A stretch of DNA of 64,000 nucleotides from Chitinophagaceae bacterium (GCA_947458275.1 CANGYR010000007.1:1-64000); one strand, 5' to 3'; shown: positions 35,298 to 43,637, counted from the stretch's first letter. Numbers and translations are program-made. Notes: generated by a model from the letters alone, not told the origin.

Positions 35298-35340
35298 TTT
35301 TACCGCAGAGAACTGAGAGCGCAGAGTTTCCGCAGAGAAA
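35298..35340. repeat. CGCAGAG-family half element (left end)
   Basis: It starts with TTTTACCGCAGAG, with CGCAGAG at 35304, 35320 and 35331. It matches the reverse complement of the right end at about 35943-35985 over roughly 40 bp. Together the two bracket the GxxExxY gene. Confidence 0.75.
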
Positions 35341-35410
35341 TATTTTCTAATGTAAACTTAATGATTTTATTTTATCCAATTATCAGTTTCAGAGGCCTTA
35401 AGTTTAAAAA

Positions 35411-35797
35411 CTAAAAATCGTTTACAATTCTTCTAAATCCTGATTTTAATAAGGGAACATTAAAATTTATAAGATAACCGAGTTTTTTATTGTATAGCTT
35501 AAGATAGGTTATAACCTGTGCTGTATGAATCGGATTTAATGTCTCAACAGACTTATTCTCAATTATAATTTCATTTTCAACCAGAAGATCTATTTCATAA
35601 GCCTTACCAAGACTTTCCTCTTTATAGGTTAATTCAACAGGAACCCTTTCTCTAACATACAATCCTCTTGTCTCAAGTTCTTTTTTAAGGGCAATTTGGT
35701 AAGCTGACTCTAACAATCCGGGTCCCAGTTCCCGATGAACATTAATCGCAGCATCTAGAATGACGGATCCAATTAGATTAAGTTTTTGATTTACCAT
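35411..35797 (-). CDS. GxxExxY protein (PD-(D/E)XK nuclease-like)
   Basis: This 128-residue protein contains the signature GPGLLESAY (GxxExxY) near residue 25. A nuclease-like core follows: the Asp of YEIDLLVE, the E-x-K of IIENKS, and a downstream HTAQVITYLKLY, matching the order of a PD-(D/E)XK active site. The family (Pfam PDDEXK_3) has no established function to my knowledge. The gene is alone in its spacer and is flanked on both sides by CGCAGAG inverted repeats, which suggests that it and the repeats form one mobile or selfish unit. Confidence 0.9.
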   Translation of the reverse strand: MVNQKLNLIGSVILDAAINVHRELGPGLLESAYQIALKKELETRGLYVRERVPVELTYKEESLGKAYEIDLLVENEIIIENKSVETLNPIHTAQVITYLKLYNKKLGYLINFNVPLLKSGFRRIVNDF

Positions 35798-35890
35798 TTT
35801 ATATTTTCATTTGAATAAAAATATAAAAAGTAATCATTTGATTGAACTTTTGAAACTGAACTTTATTTAGAGAAATTGACAGTACAATAA

Positions 35891-35985
35891 AATTCACCTC
35901 AGAGAACCAGAGAAAAATGAGTTTTCGCAGAGAAGCCATAAACTCTGCGTATCCTCTGCGCTCTTCTTTCTCAGCGGTAAAAATT
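35891..35985. mobile_element. CGCAGAG-family hairpin element (full copy)
   Basis: This 95-bp element starts AATTCACCTCAGAG and ends TTTCTCAGCGGTAAAAATT, with CGCAGAG words on the left and their complements on the right around CATAAACTCTGCG. Its right end overlaps the stop codon of the neighbouring hydrolase gene (35984-35986). Confidence 0.75.
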
Positions 35986-36994
35986 ACAAACTCTTTTTCA
36001 AAGAAAGAATCGAAAATTCATCCTCATCCTTCACTATTGTATTCGATAAATGCCCCAGCCCATCTATCTCCATCTCCACTACGTCCCCTGGCTGCAACCA
36101 TTGTTCTTTATAATTAGGGTCATTCAATTTGCCGGTTCCATTTAGCTCAAGAAAACAACCCGTTCCTACAGTACCGCTACCTATCACGTCACCGGGATAT
36201 AAATTGACTCCGTAACTGCATCTTTCAATAATCTCTGCAAACGTCCAGTCCATATCTCCAAGATTTCCCTCGCTCACCTGAATGCCATTGACCTTACATT
36301 TCATAGTAAGATTCCAGCTTTTTCCTGTGTGTCCCTGTTTACAAGGTATTTCAAAAGATTCCAGTTCGTCTAATGTTACCAGCATAGGTCCGATAACGGT
36401 TGAAAAATCTTTTCCTTTAGCGGGTCCGAGATTGAGCAACATCTCCTCCATTTGTAATCTTCTCGCACTCATGTCATTCATTATCATCAAACCGCCAATG
36501 TAATCATCCGCCTTCTCCGCACGAATGTTTCTCCCATGTTTACAAATCACCACCGCCGCTTCCAACTCGAAATCCAATTTTTCAAAATGATCCGGCATAC
36601 ATACAATATCCCCCGGCCCCTGGATGCTGTTGTGATTAGTGAAATAAAATATGGGGTACTGATCAAACTCAGGAATCATATCTACTTTTCTGTTTCTTCT
36701 TGCCGCCGCCACATGCTGACGAAAGGCATACCCATCCCTGCAACTGGTTGGATGCGGAACCGGCGCCAGAATGGAGGACTCATTAAACACCGCCGAATGA
36801 ACCGGGGCAATCAATCCGTCTTTTATGCGCTTTTCGGCAGCCAATGCCAAAGGAAAAACATCCTCCCAGTAATTAAGAAACATGGCCATGCTGATAGGCA
36901 AATCAGGATGAAGCAAATCGGTATCATACAATAGACCATTGACAAGAATTGCCAGCTGATCCTGATCATTTTTTAAATACGTTACTAACTTCAT
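35984..36994 (-). CDS. Fumarylacetoacetate hydrolase family protein
   Basis: From the ATG at 36994 (MKLVTYLKNDQDQ) this is 336 residues; an upstream in-frame start at 37033 adds only 13 atypical residues. The FAH fold carries metal ligands in FELEAAVVICKHGRNI and the Asp of NDMSARRLQ, and GSGTVGTGCFLEL near the end. Members cleave beta-diketo acids, for example in tyrosine degradation. The sequence resembles bacterial FahA-like enzymes, but no other tyrosine-pathway genes are adjacent. The 3' end touches a repeat element. Confidence 0.85.
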   Translation of the reverse strand: MKLVTYLKNDQDQLAILVNGLLYDTDLLHPDLPISMAMFLNYWEDVFPLALAAEKRIKDGLIAPVHSAVFNESSILAPVPHPTSCRDGYAFRQHVAAARRNRKVDMIPEFDQYPIFYFTNHNSIQGPGDIVCMPDHFEKLDFELEAAVVICKHGRNIRAEKADDYIGGLMIMNDMSARRLQMEEMLLNLGPAKGKDFSTVIGPMLVTLDELESFEIPCKQGHTGKSWNLTMKCKVNGIQVSEGNLGDMDWTFAEIIERCSYGVNLYPGDVIGSGTVGTGCFLELNGTGKLNDPNYKEQWLQPGDVVEMEIDGLGHLSNTIVKDEDEFSILSLKKSL

Positions 36995-37079
36995 ATTTGC
37001 AAGATAAGGCAGCAAAAATAACAATCCCTGCACACGTAAAAAAAGTAATTACTATTTTTGTTACGAAAATCATTCTGCT

Positions 37080-37742
37080 ATGAATTTTCAAAAAATAAAT
37101 AATAAAGGACAGGCTCAATTATTTAGAAATGCCTACCTGGAATATCTTACAAAAACCCATCCTTTGGTGATTTGGGCATTGTATACCCCAATGATTGTCC
37201 TTCTGCCTTATTACGCACTTTATAAATTAGGATTTGCCGGATCAACCACATTCTTTGTTTTTTTAGGAGGGATTTTTTTCTGGACACTGACTGAATATGC
37301 TATACATCGTTTTTTATTCCATCATCATCCAGATACAGAAAAAGGAAAAAGAATAAATTATATTCTTCACGGTAACCATCATGAATTCCCGAGAGACAAA
37401 GAACGTTTGTTCATGCCTCCGATACCAAGTCTTATTATCGCTTCTGTCTTTTTTAGTGTTTACTATTTTCTTATCGGAAAATACGCTTTTGCATTTTTTC
37501 CCGGATTCATGCTTGGATACCTTATTTATGCCACCATGCATTACGCCATACATGCCTGGAATCCTCCTTTCAAATGGATGAAACCACTTTGGAGAAACCA
37601 TCATCTTCATCATTATAAACATGACGACCTGGGCTTTGGTGTCAGCAGTACCCTATGGGATCATGTATTCGGTACCATGTTTGATTTGAAAACAGAAAAA
37701 GAAGATAAAGAGAAGGTTAAAGAGCTGATGTTTAGAAATTAA
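37080..37742 (+). CDS. Fatty acid hydroxylase/sterol desaturase family protein
   Basis: This 220-residue integral membrane di-iron enzyme has four hydrophobic segments and the His clusters HRFLFHHHP, HGNHHEFP, HYAIHAW and HHLHHYKH that bind two irons. It is closest to the FA2H type, which 2-hydroxylates fatty acyl chains of sphingolipids or ceramides. Bacteroidota make sphingolipids, so that substrate is plausible but unproven. Confidence 0.9.
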   Translation: MNFQKINNKGQAQLFRNAYLEYLTKTHPLVIWALYTPMIVLLPYYALYKLGFAGSTTFFVFLGGIFFWTLTEYAIHRFLFHHHPDTEKGKRINYILHGNHHEFPRDKERLFMPPIPSLIIASVFFSVYYFLIGKYAFAFFPGFMLGYLIYATMHYAIHAWNPPFKWMKPLWRNHHLHHYKHDDLGFGVSSTLWDHVFGTMFDLKTEKEDKEKVKELMFRN

Positions 37743-37849
37743 GCTTTGAGAAATATAAAATATCCAATATAAAATGTAAAAGGAGGTAAATCATTCAGTT
37801 TTACATTCAGTATTTAACATTTTGCATTTTACATTCTTTTTTCTTTCTC
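37743..37849. repeat. Low-complexity repeat (TAAAATGTAAAA/TTTTACATT type)
   Basis: Left words (AAATATAAAATATCC, AAAATGTAAAA) are complementary to right words (TTTTACATTC, TTTTGCATTTTACATTC), giving an imperfect inverted array between two genes, comparable in plan to the 9-bp arrays. Confidence 0.55.
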
Positions 37850-37857
37850 TATTTTTG
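37850..37857 (+). promoter_or_regulatory. -7 element of trmB
   Basis: TATTTTTG matches TAnnTTTG and ends only 6 bp before the chosen ATG (37864), which would give a very short or absent leader. Confidence 0.5.
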
Positions 37858-37863
37858 CAGCGC

Positions 37864-38571
37864 ATGGGACAAAAGAAATTGCTGCGATTTAATCAGATTA
37901 AAACCTTCTCCAACATTTTCGAATACCCAAAAGAGATGAAGGGTAAATGGCGCGAGTATTTTGGCAACAACCATCCCATTATACTCGAACTTGCCTGTGG
38001 TAGAGGAGAATATACCGTTGGACTTGCGCGCTTATTTCCGCAACAGAATTTTATTGGCGTTGATGTAAAAGGCAATCGCATGTACATAGGGGCTAAGAAA
38101 GCTTTGGAAGAACCCTTGCCCAATGCAGCTTTTCTCAGAACGCAGATTGAAATGCTTCCCGAATATTTTAATGATGAAGAAGTGGATGAGATATGGATTA
38201 CTTTTCCTGATCCGCAACTGCGCACATCCAGAGCAAAAAAAAGACTTACACATCCGAGGTTTTTGAGACTTTATACCCAGGTAATCAAAAAAGGCGGCAT
38301 CATTCACCTGAAAACAGATTCGCCTGACTTATACAGGTTTACTCATAAGGTAATTGAGATGTACGGTTTGCAGTTGATCAACAGTTCGGAAGATGTCTAT
38401 GCACAAAAAGATATTGATGAAAGGTTGACTATCAAAACATATTATGAAAGTCTGGACATTGCACAAAGCAACAAAATTTTTTACCTTTCCTTTTCACTGC
38501 CTGAAAATATTCCCTCCATTGATGGTGAATTACAGGAATTTTTGAAGAAAACCGAACAAACCCAAGACTGA
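37864..38571 (+). CDS. trmB: tRNA (guanine-N7)-methyltransferase TrmB
   Basis: This 235-residue SAM-dependent enzyme methylates G46 of tRNA. Motif I is LELACGRGEYTVGLA, FIGVDVKGNRMYIGAKKA is the SAM acidic loop, and IWITFPDPQLRTSRAKKRLTHPRFL is the family signature. The ATG at 37864 (MGQKKLLRFNQI) fits the family and follows a -7 box; an in-frame ATG at 37822 lies upstream of that box. Confidence 0.94.
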   Translation: MGQKKLLRFNQIKTFSNIFEYPKEMKGKWREYFGNNHPIILELACGRGEYTVGLARLFPQQNFIGVDVKGNRMYIGAKKALEEPLPNAAFLRTQIEMLPEYFNDEEVDEIWITFPDPQLRTSRAKKRLTHPRFLRLYTQVIKKGGIIHLKTDSPDLYRFTHKVIEMYGLQLINSSEDVYAQKDIDERLTIKTYYESLDIAQSNKIFYLSFSLPENIPSIDGELQEFLKKTEQTQD

Positions 38572-38588
38572 AATTGTAATGTACTGAT

Positions 38589-38792
38589 ATGGCGACGAAG
38601 CAACTCGTTGAAGGCGTAGATTTTTATTATAACAAAGACGGATATGTTGTCCTGACCGAGAAATACCATCTCGATAAAGGTGTTTGCTGCGGTAATGGCT
38701 GCTTGCATTGTCCTTATAACTACGAAGCGGTGCCCGAACCCAAAAAATCTGAGCTTATAAAAGCGAATGAGAAAAAAAATAAAGAGCAGTGA
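38589..38792 (+). CDS. DUF5522 family protein
   Basis: This 67-residue protein has LVEGVDFYYNKDGYVVLTEKYHL and a Cys cluster CCGNGCLHCPYNY, suggesting a small metal-binding protein, possibly with an iron-sulfur or zinc site. The family is found in Bacteroidota and other bacteria with no known function. It overlaps the next gene by 26 nt, and this tight link suggests co-expression with the alkyltransferase-like protein. Confidence 0.85.
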   Translation: MATKQLVEGVDFYYNKDGYVVLTEKYHLDKGVCCGNGCLHCPYNYEAVPEPKKSELIKANEKKNKEQ

Positions 38793-39150
38793 TGAGCTGC
38801 CACTCAATCATTCCGGGAAAGAATATAATTTCTTCGAAAACGTTTTCGATGTAGTATTGCAGATACCAAAAGGGCGTGTGACCAGCTACGGAGCGATAGC
38901 GCAATATCTCGGTACAAAAATGAGCGCGAGAATGGTGGGCTGGGCCATGAACGCCTCACATCAATCATCCAAAAAAATACCCGCACACAGAGTTGTAAAC
39001 AGAAACGGCATGCTTACCGGCAAACATCATTTTGCTACTCCTACACTGATGGAAGAATTGCTGAAAAAAGAGGGCATTGCAGTAAAAGACGACACTGTCG
39101 TTGATTTCAAAAAAATATTCTGGAACCCCAAAGAGAGTTTAAATGTTTAG
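38767..39150 (+). CDS. Alkyltransferase-like protein (MGMT family, no acceptor Cys)
   Basis: This 127-residue protein has the DNA-binding wing FDVVLQIPKGRVTSYGAIAQYLG, then MVGWAMNAS and IPAHRVVNRNG. In true O6-alkylguanine transferases the active site is PCHR; here it is PAHR. The protein therefore cannot accept alkyl groups and should belong to the ATL class, which binds alkylated guanine and hands it to nucleotide excision repair. uvrB is elsewhere in this window. Its start overlaps the DUF5522 gene. Confidence 0.9.
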   Translation: MRKKIKSSDELPLNHSGKEYNFFENVFDVVLQIPKGRVTSYGAIAQYLGTKMSARMVGWAMNASHQSSKKIPAHRVVNRNGMLTGKHHFATPTLMEELLKKEGIAVKDDTVVDFKKIFWNPKESLNV

Positions 39151-39360
39151 AAGTTTAGAGGTTTAGGTAAATCGACTAAAGAGCTAAATCTATCCTTTTA
39201 CCGCGGAGTCGCAGAGAGTGCAAAGTTTTCGCAGAGAAGTTAACCTCAGCGTTTCCTCTGCGTTCTTTTTTCTCAGCGGTGAAGTTTGAATGCTTAAACT
39301 TTAATAATTTGAACGTTTAGAAAAATCTACTAAACTTCTAAACACCTAAACCATCAAACT
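39137..39360. repeat. Inverted GTTTAGAAG-type array split by element D
   Basis: Left words (GTTTAGAAG, TTTAGAGG, GTTTAGG) at 39137-39172 are complementary to right words at about 39320-39350 (CTAAACTTCTAAACACC). The CGCAGAG element at 39196-39287 lies between them. Confidence 0.65.
39196..39287. mobile_element. CGCAGAG-family hairpin element D
   Basis: This 92-bp element starts TTTTACCGCGGAGTCGCAG and ends TTTCTCAGCGGTGAA, with inverted CGCAGAG-type words inside. It is nested within another inverted repeat array, implying it arrived later. Confidence 0.75.
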
Positions 39361-39901
39361 AGACATAGTAGGGGCTGATCATCCAATACACAATCACTCC
39401 CGTAACTGCCACATACAACCAAACCGGCCATGTGATACGTGTCAGTTTTTTATGTTTATCATATTCTCCAATCAAAGCGCGATAGGCGGTGAAAAGTATG
39501 AAAGGAAGTATGATGCCTGCAAGCGGAATGTGTGTAAAAAGAATGAGATAGTACAAAGTCTTTATTGTTCCTTCTCCTCCGAATTTGGTTTCTCCGGCAA
39601 ATAAATGATGTGCGATGTAGCTCAACAAAAACAAAACAGAGAGAACGATTGCGGTCATCATAATTTTTTTATGCAACACATAGTTTTTCTGTTTGGCAGT
39701 AACCAATCCTGCAATCAGCAATACAGCCACTAGGGAATTAACGATAGCGCTTATCGTTGCAAAGACGTGTGGATTAAAAGGGAGGTTTACGTCAAGTTGT
39801 ATCTTATTAAGTATCACAACTGCCGCAAATACTATAACCGATAGCGTTAGTATTATGATGCGGGCTTTCGAATCATTTTTTTGCAAAACGGGAGTGAGCA
39901 T
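39359..39901 (-). CDS. DUF420 membrane protein
   Basis: This 180-residue protein has about five transmembrane segments and His residues in FNPHVFA, LHKKIMM and YIAHHLF. DUF420 (CtaM-like) proteins are associated with cytochrome oxidase assembly in Gram-positive and other bacteria. It overlaps the SCO1 gene by 29 nt and lies at the end of the respiratory cluster, consistent with that role. Confidence 0.85.
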   Translation of the reverse strand: MLTPVLQKNDSKARIIILTLSVIVFAAVVILNKIQLDVNLPFNPHVFATISAIVNSLVAVLLIAGLVTAKQKNYVLHKKIMMTAIVLSVLFLLSYIAHHLFAGETKFGGEGTIKTLYYLILFTHIPLAGIILPFILFTAYRALIGEYDKHKKLTRITWPVWLYVAVTGVIVYWMISPYYV

Positions 39902-40676
39902 TATGTTTATTTTTTCTGTTTAAAAAACTAACGGTAAATATAGTTAACCCTATACCAACAAAGATAACCGGAAGATAGGGAATAAACTCTCTAAGTATTG
40001 AAGGACTTTTCTTGTCTTTTTCCAGCATAAGCGTAGGGATGTCTCTAGCCAGTTGTCCTTGTTTTACCGTATCAAAACCATTGTACCAACCTCTCACTAT
40101 TCTGTTGGTATCCAGCAAAAAGAAGTTTTCCGTATGTATAAAAGCTGTATCTACATTCGTATCGGCAATGCTTGCTTTTAATTCATTGATGGCAAAATCA
40201 TAAATTTCTTTTTTATTCCCGCTCACAAACCACCAGTTGTCGTGATTGATGTCAAAACGATCGGCAAACTTTCTCAGCTGAGGAACGCTGTCGTATTCGG
40301 GGTCTACGCTGATGGAGATGAATTGAACAATATCCGGATTCTTGACATAAGAAGTTTGAAGCTTTTTCATAGATTGAGCCAAACCCGGACAAATTGAAGG
40401 GCAACGACTGAAGAAAAAATCAAATACAATTATTTTTCCTTTCAAATCATTTAATGAAACCGAATCTCCCAATTGATTGACAAATGAAACATTTTTTACT
40501 ATATGCCAAATGGTATCATTAAAAGATTTTCCGTTTTTTTCTTTTACCACCACATCATCATAAAAATATTTGCGCGGCATATGAACTGCATCTTTACTGT
40601 AATACTTAACCAGCCAGTATCCGGAAAGAGGCATCAAAATTGCCAGTATGAATACTATGAGTGTTTTTTTATTCAA
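39873..40676 (-). CDS. SCO1/SenC copper chaperone
   Basis: This 267-residue protein is anchored by an N-terminal transmembrane segment, with a thioredoxin fold outside. The copper-binding Cys pair lies in FFFSRCPSICPGL, and the third ligand His in DTAFIHTENFF. A second hydrophobic segment (VIFVGIGLTIFTVSFL) near the C-terminus is unusual for compact SCO proteins. It delivers copper to the CuA site of subunit II. It lies downstream of the oxidase genes beyond a terminator. Confidence 0.93.
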   Translation of the reverse strand: MNKKTLIVFILAILMPLSGYWLVKYYSKDAVHMPRKYFYDDVVVKEKNGKSFNDTIWHIVKNVSFVNQLGDSVSLNDLKGKIIVFDFFFSRCPSICPGLAQSMKKLQTSYVKNPDIVQFISISVDPEYDSVPQLRKFADRFDINHDNWWFVSGNKKEIYDFAINELKASIADTNVDTAFIHTENFFLLDTNRIVRGWYNGFDTVKQGQLARDIPTLMLEKDKKSPSILREFIPYLPVIFVGIGLTIFTVSFLNRKNKHNAHSRFAKK

Positions 40677-40725
40677 TTAGAATCTGTTTAATTTTAAAAA
40701 CGACTAAGTAACGTTATTGTTTAAA

Positions 40726-40761
40726 AAAAACCATCGCTACCCAATGGATACGATGGTTTTT
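40726..40761 (-). terminator. Terminator after the oxidase cluster
   Basis: AAAAACCATCG (40726-40736) pairs with CGATGGTTTTT (40751-40761). On the minus strand the hairpin ends in a T-rich run, between the subunit IV gene and SCO1. Confidence 0.7.
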
Positions 40762-40783
40762 ATATATAATTTAAATTGACTTA

Positions 40784-41200
40784 TTAGTGATGCCCTTTAG
40801 GAGCGGACTGCTCAATAACACTTGGTCTGCTACCTCCATCGGTATTGCGCAGGTTTTTCCAGCTGTTACCATCGGCTAAAAAAGCAATGATAAACCACAC
40901 AAACAAAATTAAAGGAACAGTAATAGTCATAATAAAATTTCTAATTTCATCACCAAGATGCATGAATACAGAAACGATGTAGTATGCTTTTGCCAATGTA
41001 AGTAAAGCAATTGCCCCTTTGGTGGAAAGCACCGTAATATATCCAATATCATTTCCTTTGGCATATAGGAAATACCCCATCGCCAATTCTATTATTGTAA
41101 GAATTGATAGTACCCAAAATATTTTCCAGATTTTTCCTGTACCACCAGAATGATCCGGTTGAAATGTAACTTCAGGATTATCGAAATGTTGTGCTGACAT
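40784..41200 (-). CDS. Cytochrome c oxidase subunit IV
   Basis: This 138-residue protein has three transmembrane segments of the prokaryotic COX4/CyoD type (IFWVLSILTIIELAMGYFL, GAIALLTLAKAYYIVSVFMHL, and IMTITVPLILFVWFIIAFL). It is the small subunit that stabilises the oxidase core and is last in the structural cluster. Confidence 0.88.
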   Translation of the reverse strand: MSAQHFDNPEVTFQPDHSGGTGKIWKIFWVLSILTIIELAMGYFLYAKGNDIGYITVLSTKGAIALLTLAKAYYIVSVFMHLGDEIRNFIMTITVPLILFVWFIIAFLADGNSWKNLRNTDGGSRPSVIEQSAPKGHH

Positions 41201-41280
41201 GATATTATTTTAATTAGAATAGATTTATTGAATCAAATTCAAAAGTCAAAAATCAAAATTAAAAAAGGTATATAGTTAAT

Positions 41281-41334
41281 TTTTTACTTTTTACTTTTTA
41301 CTTTTTACTTTTTACTTTTTACTTTTTACTTTTT
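41281..41334. repeat. TTTTTAC 7-bp tandem array
   Basis: About seven consecutive TTTTTAC units end directly at the stop codon of the subunit III gene (41335). A degenerate array of the same type is at 46613-46650, next to the actF stop codon. Confidence 0.85.
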
Positions 41335-42072
41335 TTATACCAAATAAAAGCAAAGGAATACGAATACCCAAACCAGGTCTACAAAGTGCCAGTATAATCC
41401 TGCTTTTTCAATCATTTCATAATGACCTCTCTGGTCAAAATGGCCGAGTTTAGTTTTGATATACATAACGATATTGATCACTACCCCGCTAAATACGTGA
41501 AATCCGTGAAACCCGGTGATACCAAAGAAATATCCTCCAAACGCAATCGGTCCCGGCGTTGCTACCATCTGACCATTGTGCAGTACTTCGGGTCCCCAAG
41601 GATTTTTGGTTACGGTTGTACCCCACTGCTCAAGCTTTCCATTTACCAATACATCGTGAGTTCCTGTAATTAAATGCGTCCATTCCCAAGCCTGACAACC
41701 TAAGAACGCCAAGCCACCGATGATAGTGAGTAACATGTATTTTTCAACTCCTTTGCGGTTCATTTGGTGACCTTCATGTACCGCCAACACCATGGTAACA
41801 GAACTGAAGATCAATATGAAAGTCATCAAGCTCACAAATGCCAGTGGCAAGTTGGCATGTCCTGCAAAAGGAAAGGCATTAAATACGTGGTTAGGATCAG
41901 CCCAGTGGTTTACACTGAAACGAATTGTACCGTAGCTGATCAAAAAGGCTCCAAAAGTGAAAGCATCACTCATTAAGAAATACCACATCATTACTTTACC
42001 GTAACTGATGTTGAACGGACTTTTACCTCCGCTCCACCATTTTGTTCCCGCCGGAATAGTTGTTGTTGACAT
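41335..42072 (-). CDS. Cytochrome c oxidase subunit III (second copy)
   Basis: This 245-residue protein of the COX3 family has KVMMWYFLMSDAFTFGAFLISY, FGITGFHGFHVFSGVVINIVM, and the end AGLYWHFVDLVWVFVFLCFYLV. It lacks the first two helices of the mitochondrial form, which is common in bacteria. It lies 42 nt after another subunit III-like gene. Confidence 0.93.
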   Translation of the reverse strand: MSTTTIPAGTKWWSGGKSPFNISYGKVMMWYFLMSDAFTFGAFLISYGTIRFSVNHWADPNHVFNAFPFAGHANLPLAFVSLMTFILIFSSVTMVLAVHEGHQMNRKGVEKYMLLTIIGGLAFLGCQAWEWTHLITGTHDVLVNGKLEQWGTTVTKNPWGPEVLHNGQMVATPGPIAFGGYFFGITGFHGFHVFSGVVINIVMYIKTKLGHFDQRGHYEMIEKAGLYWHFVDLVWVFVFLCFYLV

Positions 42073-42114
42073 ATATATTTTATTCTTGTATCTAAATTAA
42101 TTTATATTATTGTA

Positions 42115-42681
42115 TTACTTTATCATTAGTAGAAAAAATAACAAGTAAATCCATAACAAATCTACAAAATGCCAGTAGGTTGAAATCAGTTCAACTGGAA
42201 CTGTGCTGTAGATTCTGGTTTTTTTACTGAAGGAATTTAAAGCCATTACAATCAGTGCAACCACCCCTCCTATAACGTGCAGCGCATGTAATCCAACAAT
42301 TACATACAGAAAAGAAAAAGAGACGTTTGCCTGCAGGGTAATTCCTTTTGACCATAAAGTCTGAAACCCGATAACCTGTAATATTATAAAAAGAACTCCG
42401 AGCAATAATGTGCCCAGCATCAGCTTTCTGTATCTTGCCATCGCTCTTTCCTTGAAAGATTTTGATGCAAGATGAACGGTAATGCTGCTTAACACAATTA
42501 CCGCTGTACTGTACCAAAAAGCCAAAGGCAAATCGTATGATATCCAGTTTGCCTGATTTCTTTTAACGATGTATGCGCTGGTTAATCCGGCAAACATCAT
42601 CACAATACTGCCAATTCCTACCCACAAGGTAAACTTGTGCGGATGAATCCTGTTTCTCTGTTGTGTGACTCCTCTTTCCAT
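42115..42681 (-). CDS. Cytochrome c oxidase subunit III-like (first copy)
   Basis: This 188-residue COX3-family protein is shorter than its neighbour. It has five predicted helices, LHALHVIGGVVALIVMAL and the end STYWHFVDLLWIYLLFFLLMIK. Paired short and long subunit III genes are recurrent in Bacteroidota oxidase clusters; the two may form one functional subunit pair. It lies between the heme O synthase gene and the second copy. Confidence 0.92.
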   Translation of the reverse strand: MERGVTQQRNRIHPHKFTLWVGIGSIVMMFAGLTSAYIVKRNQANWISYDLPLAFWYSTAVIVLSSITVHLASKSFKERAMARYRKLMLGTLLLGVLFIILQVIGFQTLWSKGITLQANVSFSFLYVIVGLHALHVIGGVVALIVMALNSFSKKTRIYSTVPVELISTYWHFVDLLWIYLLFFLLMIK

Positions 42682-42725
42682 ACCACCAATTAGCCGTATT
42701 GTTTAAATTTATATCTAATTAAGCT

Positions 42726-43634
42726 CTAATACTTATCTGCGTAAAGGCTTAAAAAAACAATCATCAAATAAAAATAAGAACTGAACATCACTCTTCTTGC
42801 AGATGGTATATCCATTTTCAACAAAAGCATTACACTCATGTACACCATCATTATGTTACAAGCCAAAACAATCCACATGCTTAACACTCCACTAATGTGA
42901 TACATGTAGGGCAGTATTCCTATAGGTATCATCAATGCACTGTACATCACAGTTTGAATTGCCGTAAATTTCGTCGGCCCTTTATCACTTGGCAACAGTT
43001 TGAATCCCGCTGCCGAATAATCTTTATGCGCAACCCAGGCAATTGCCCAAAAATGAGGAAACTGCCAGAGAAATTGAATAGCAAATAAAATCCATCCGCC
43101 GGTCCAGTCATTTGCATTACCCTCCGAAAAACTCGCGGTCCACCCAATCAGACAAGGAAGCGCTCCTGGAATGGCGCCCACCAACACCGCAGTGGAATTG
43201 ATTTTTTTAAGTGGTGTATAAACAAAACCATACAACACCAGACTCAAAGCACTCAACCACGCGGCTTCGATACTGAAAGTATACATAATGGCAATACCCG
43301 CAATACCTATAATTCCCGCAAATGACCAACCTTCCGTCGCACTCATTCTTCCGCTCGCTATTGGTCTTTTTGCCGTGCGATTCATCAGGGCATCCGTATC
43401 TTTCTCCAATACCTGATTAATGGCATTGGCAGATCCGGTTACCAGCATCCCTCCTGCAAAAAGTAAAAGAACTTGAATCAGATCGAATCTGATATTCGGG
43501 GCTAGCAGGTAACTGATTACCGAGCTGAACACCACCATAAAACTCAAAGTGAACTTTGTCAGTAAAAAATAATCTTTCACTTTGCTTGCCAACACAAAAG
43601 ATGTTGAACCGGATATATCATTCTTATCCTGCAT
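42726..43634 (-). CDS. ctaB: Heme O synthase (protoheme IX farnesyltransferase)
   Basis: This 302-residue UbiA-family prenyltransferase has multiple transmembrane segments. The first Asp-rich motif is NAINQVLEKDTDALMNRTAKRP (N-x3-D-like), with conserved VYTPLKKIN. It converts heme B to heme O for the oxidase. It starts 3 nt after the subunit I stop codon and is clearly in the same operon. Confidence 0.94.
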   Translation of the reverse strand: MQDKNDISGSTSFVLASKVKDYFLLTKFTLSFMVVFSSVISYLLAPNIRFDLIQVLLLFAGGMLVTGSANAINQVLEKDTDALMNRTAKRPIASGRMSATEGWSFAGIIGIAGIAIMYTFSIEAAWLSALSLVLYGFVYTPLKKINSTAVLVGAIPGALPCLIGWTASFSEGNANDWTGGWILFAIQFLWQFPHFWAIAWVAHKDYSAAGFKLLPSDKGPTKFTAIQTVMYSALMIPIGILPYMYHISGVLSMWIVLACNIMMVYMSVMLLLKMDIPSARRVMFSSYFYLMIVFLSLYADKY

Positions 43635-43637
43635 CGA

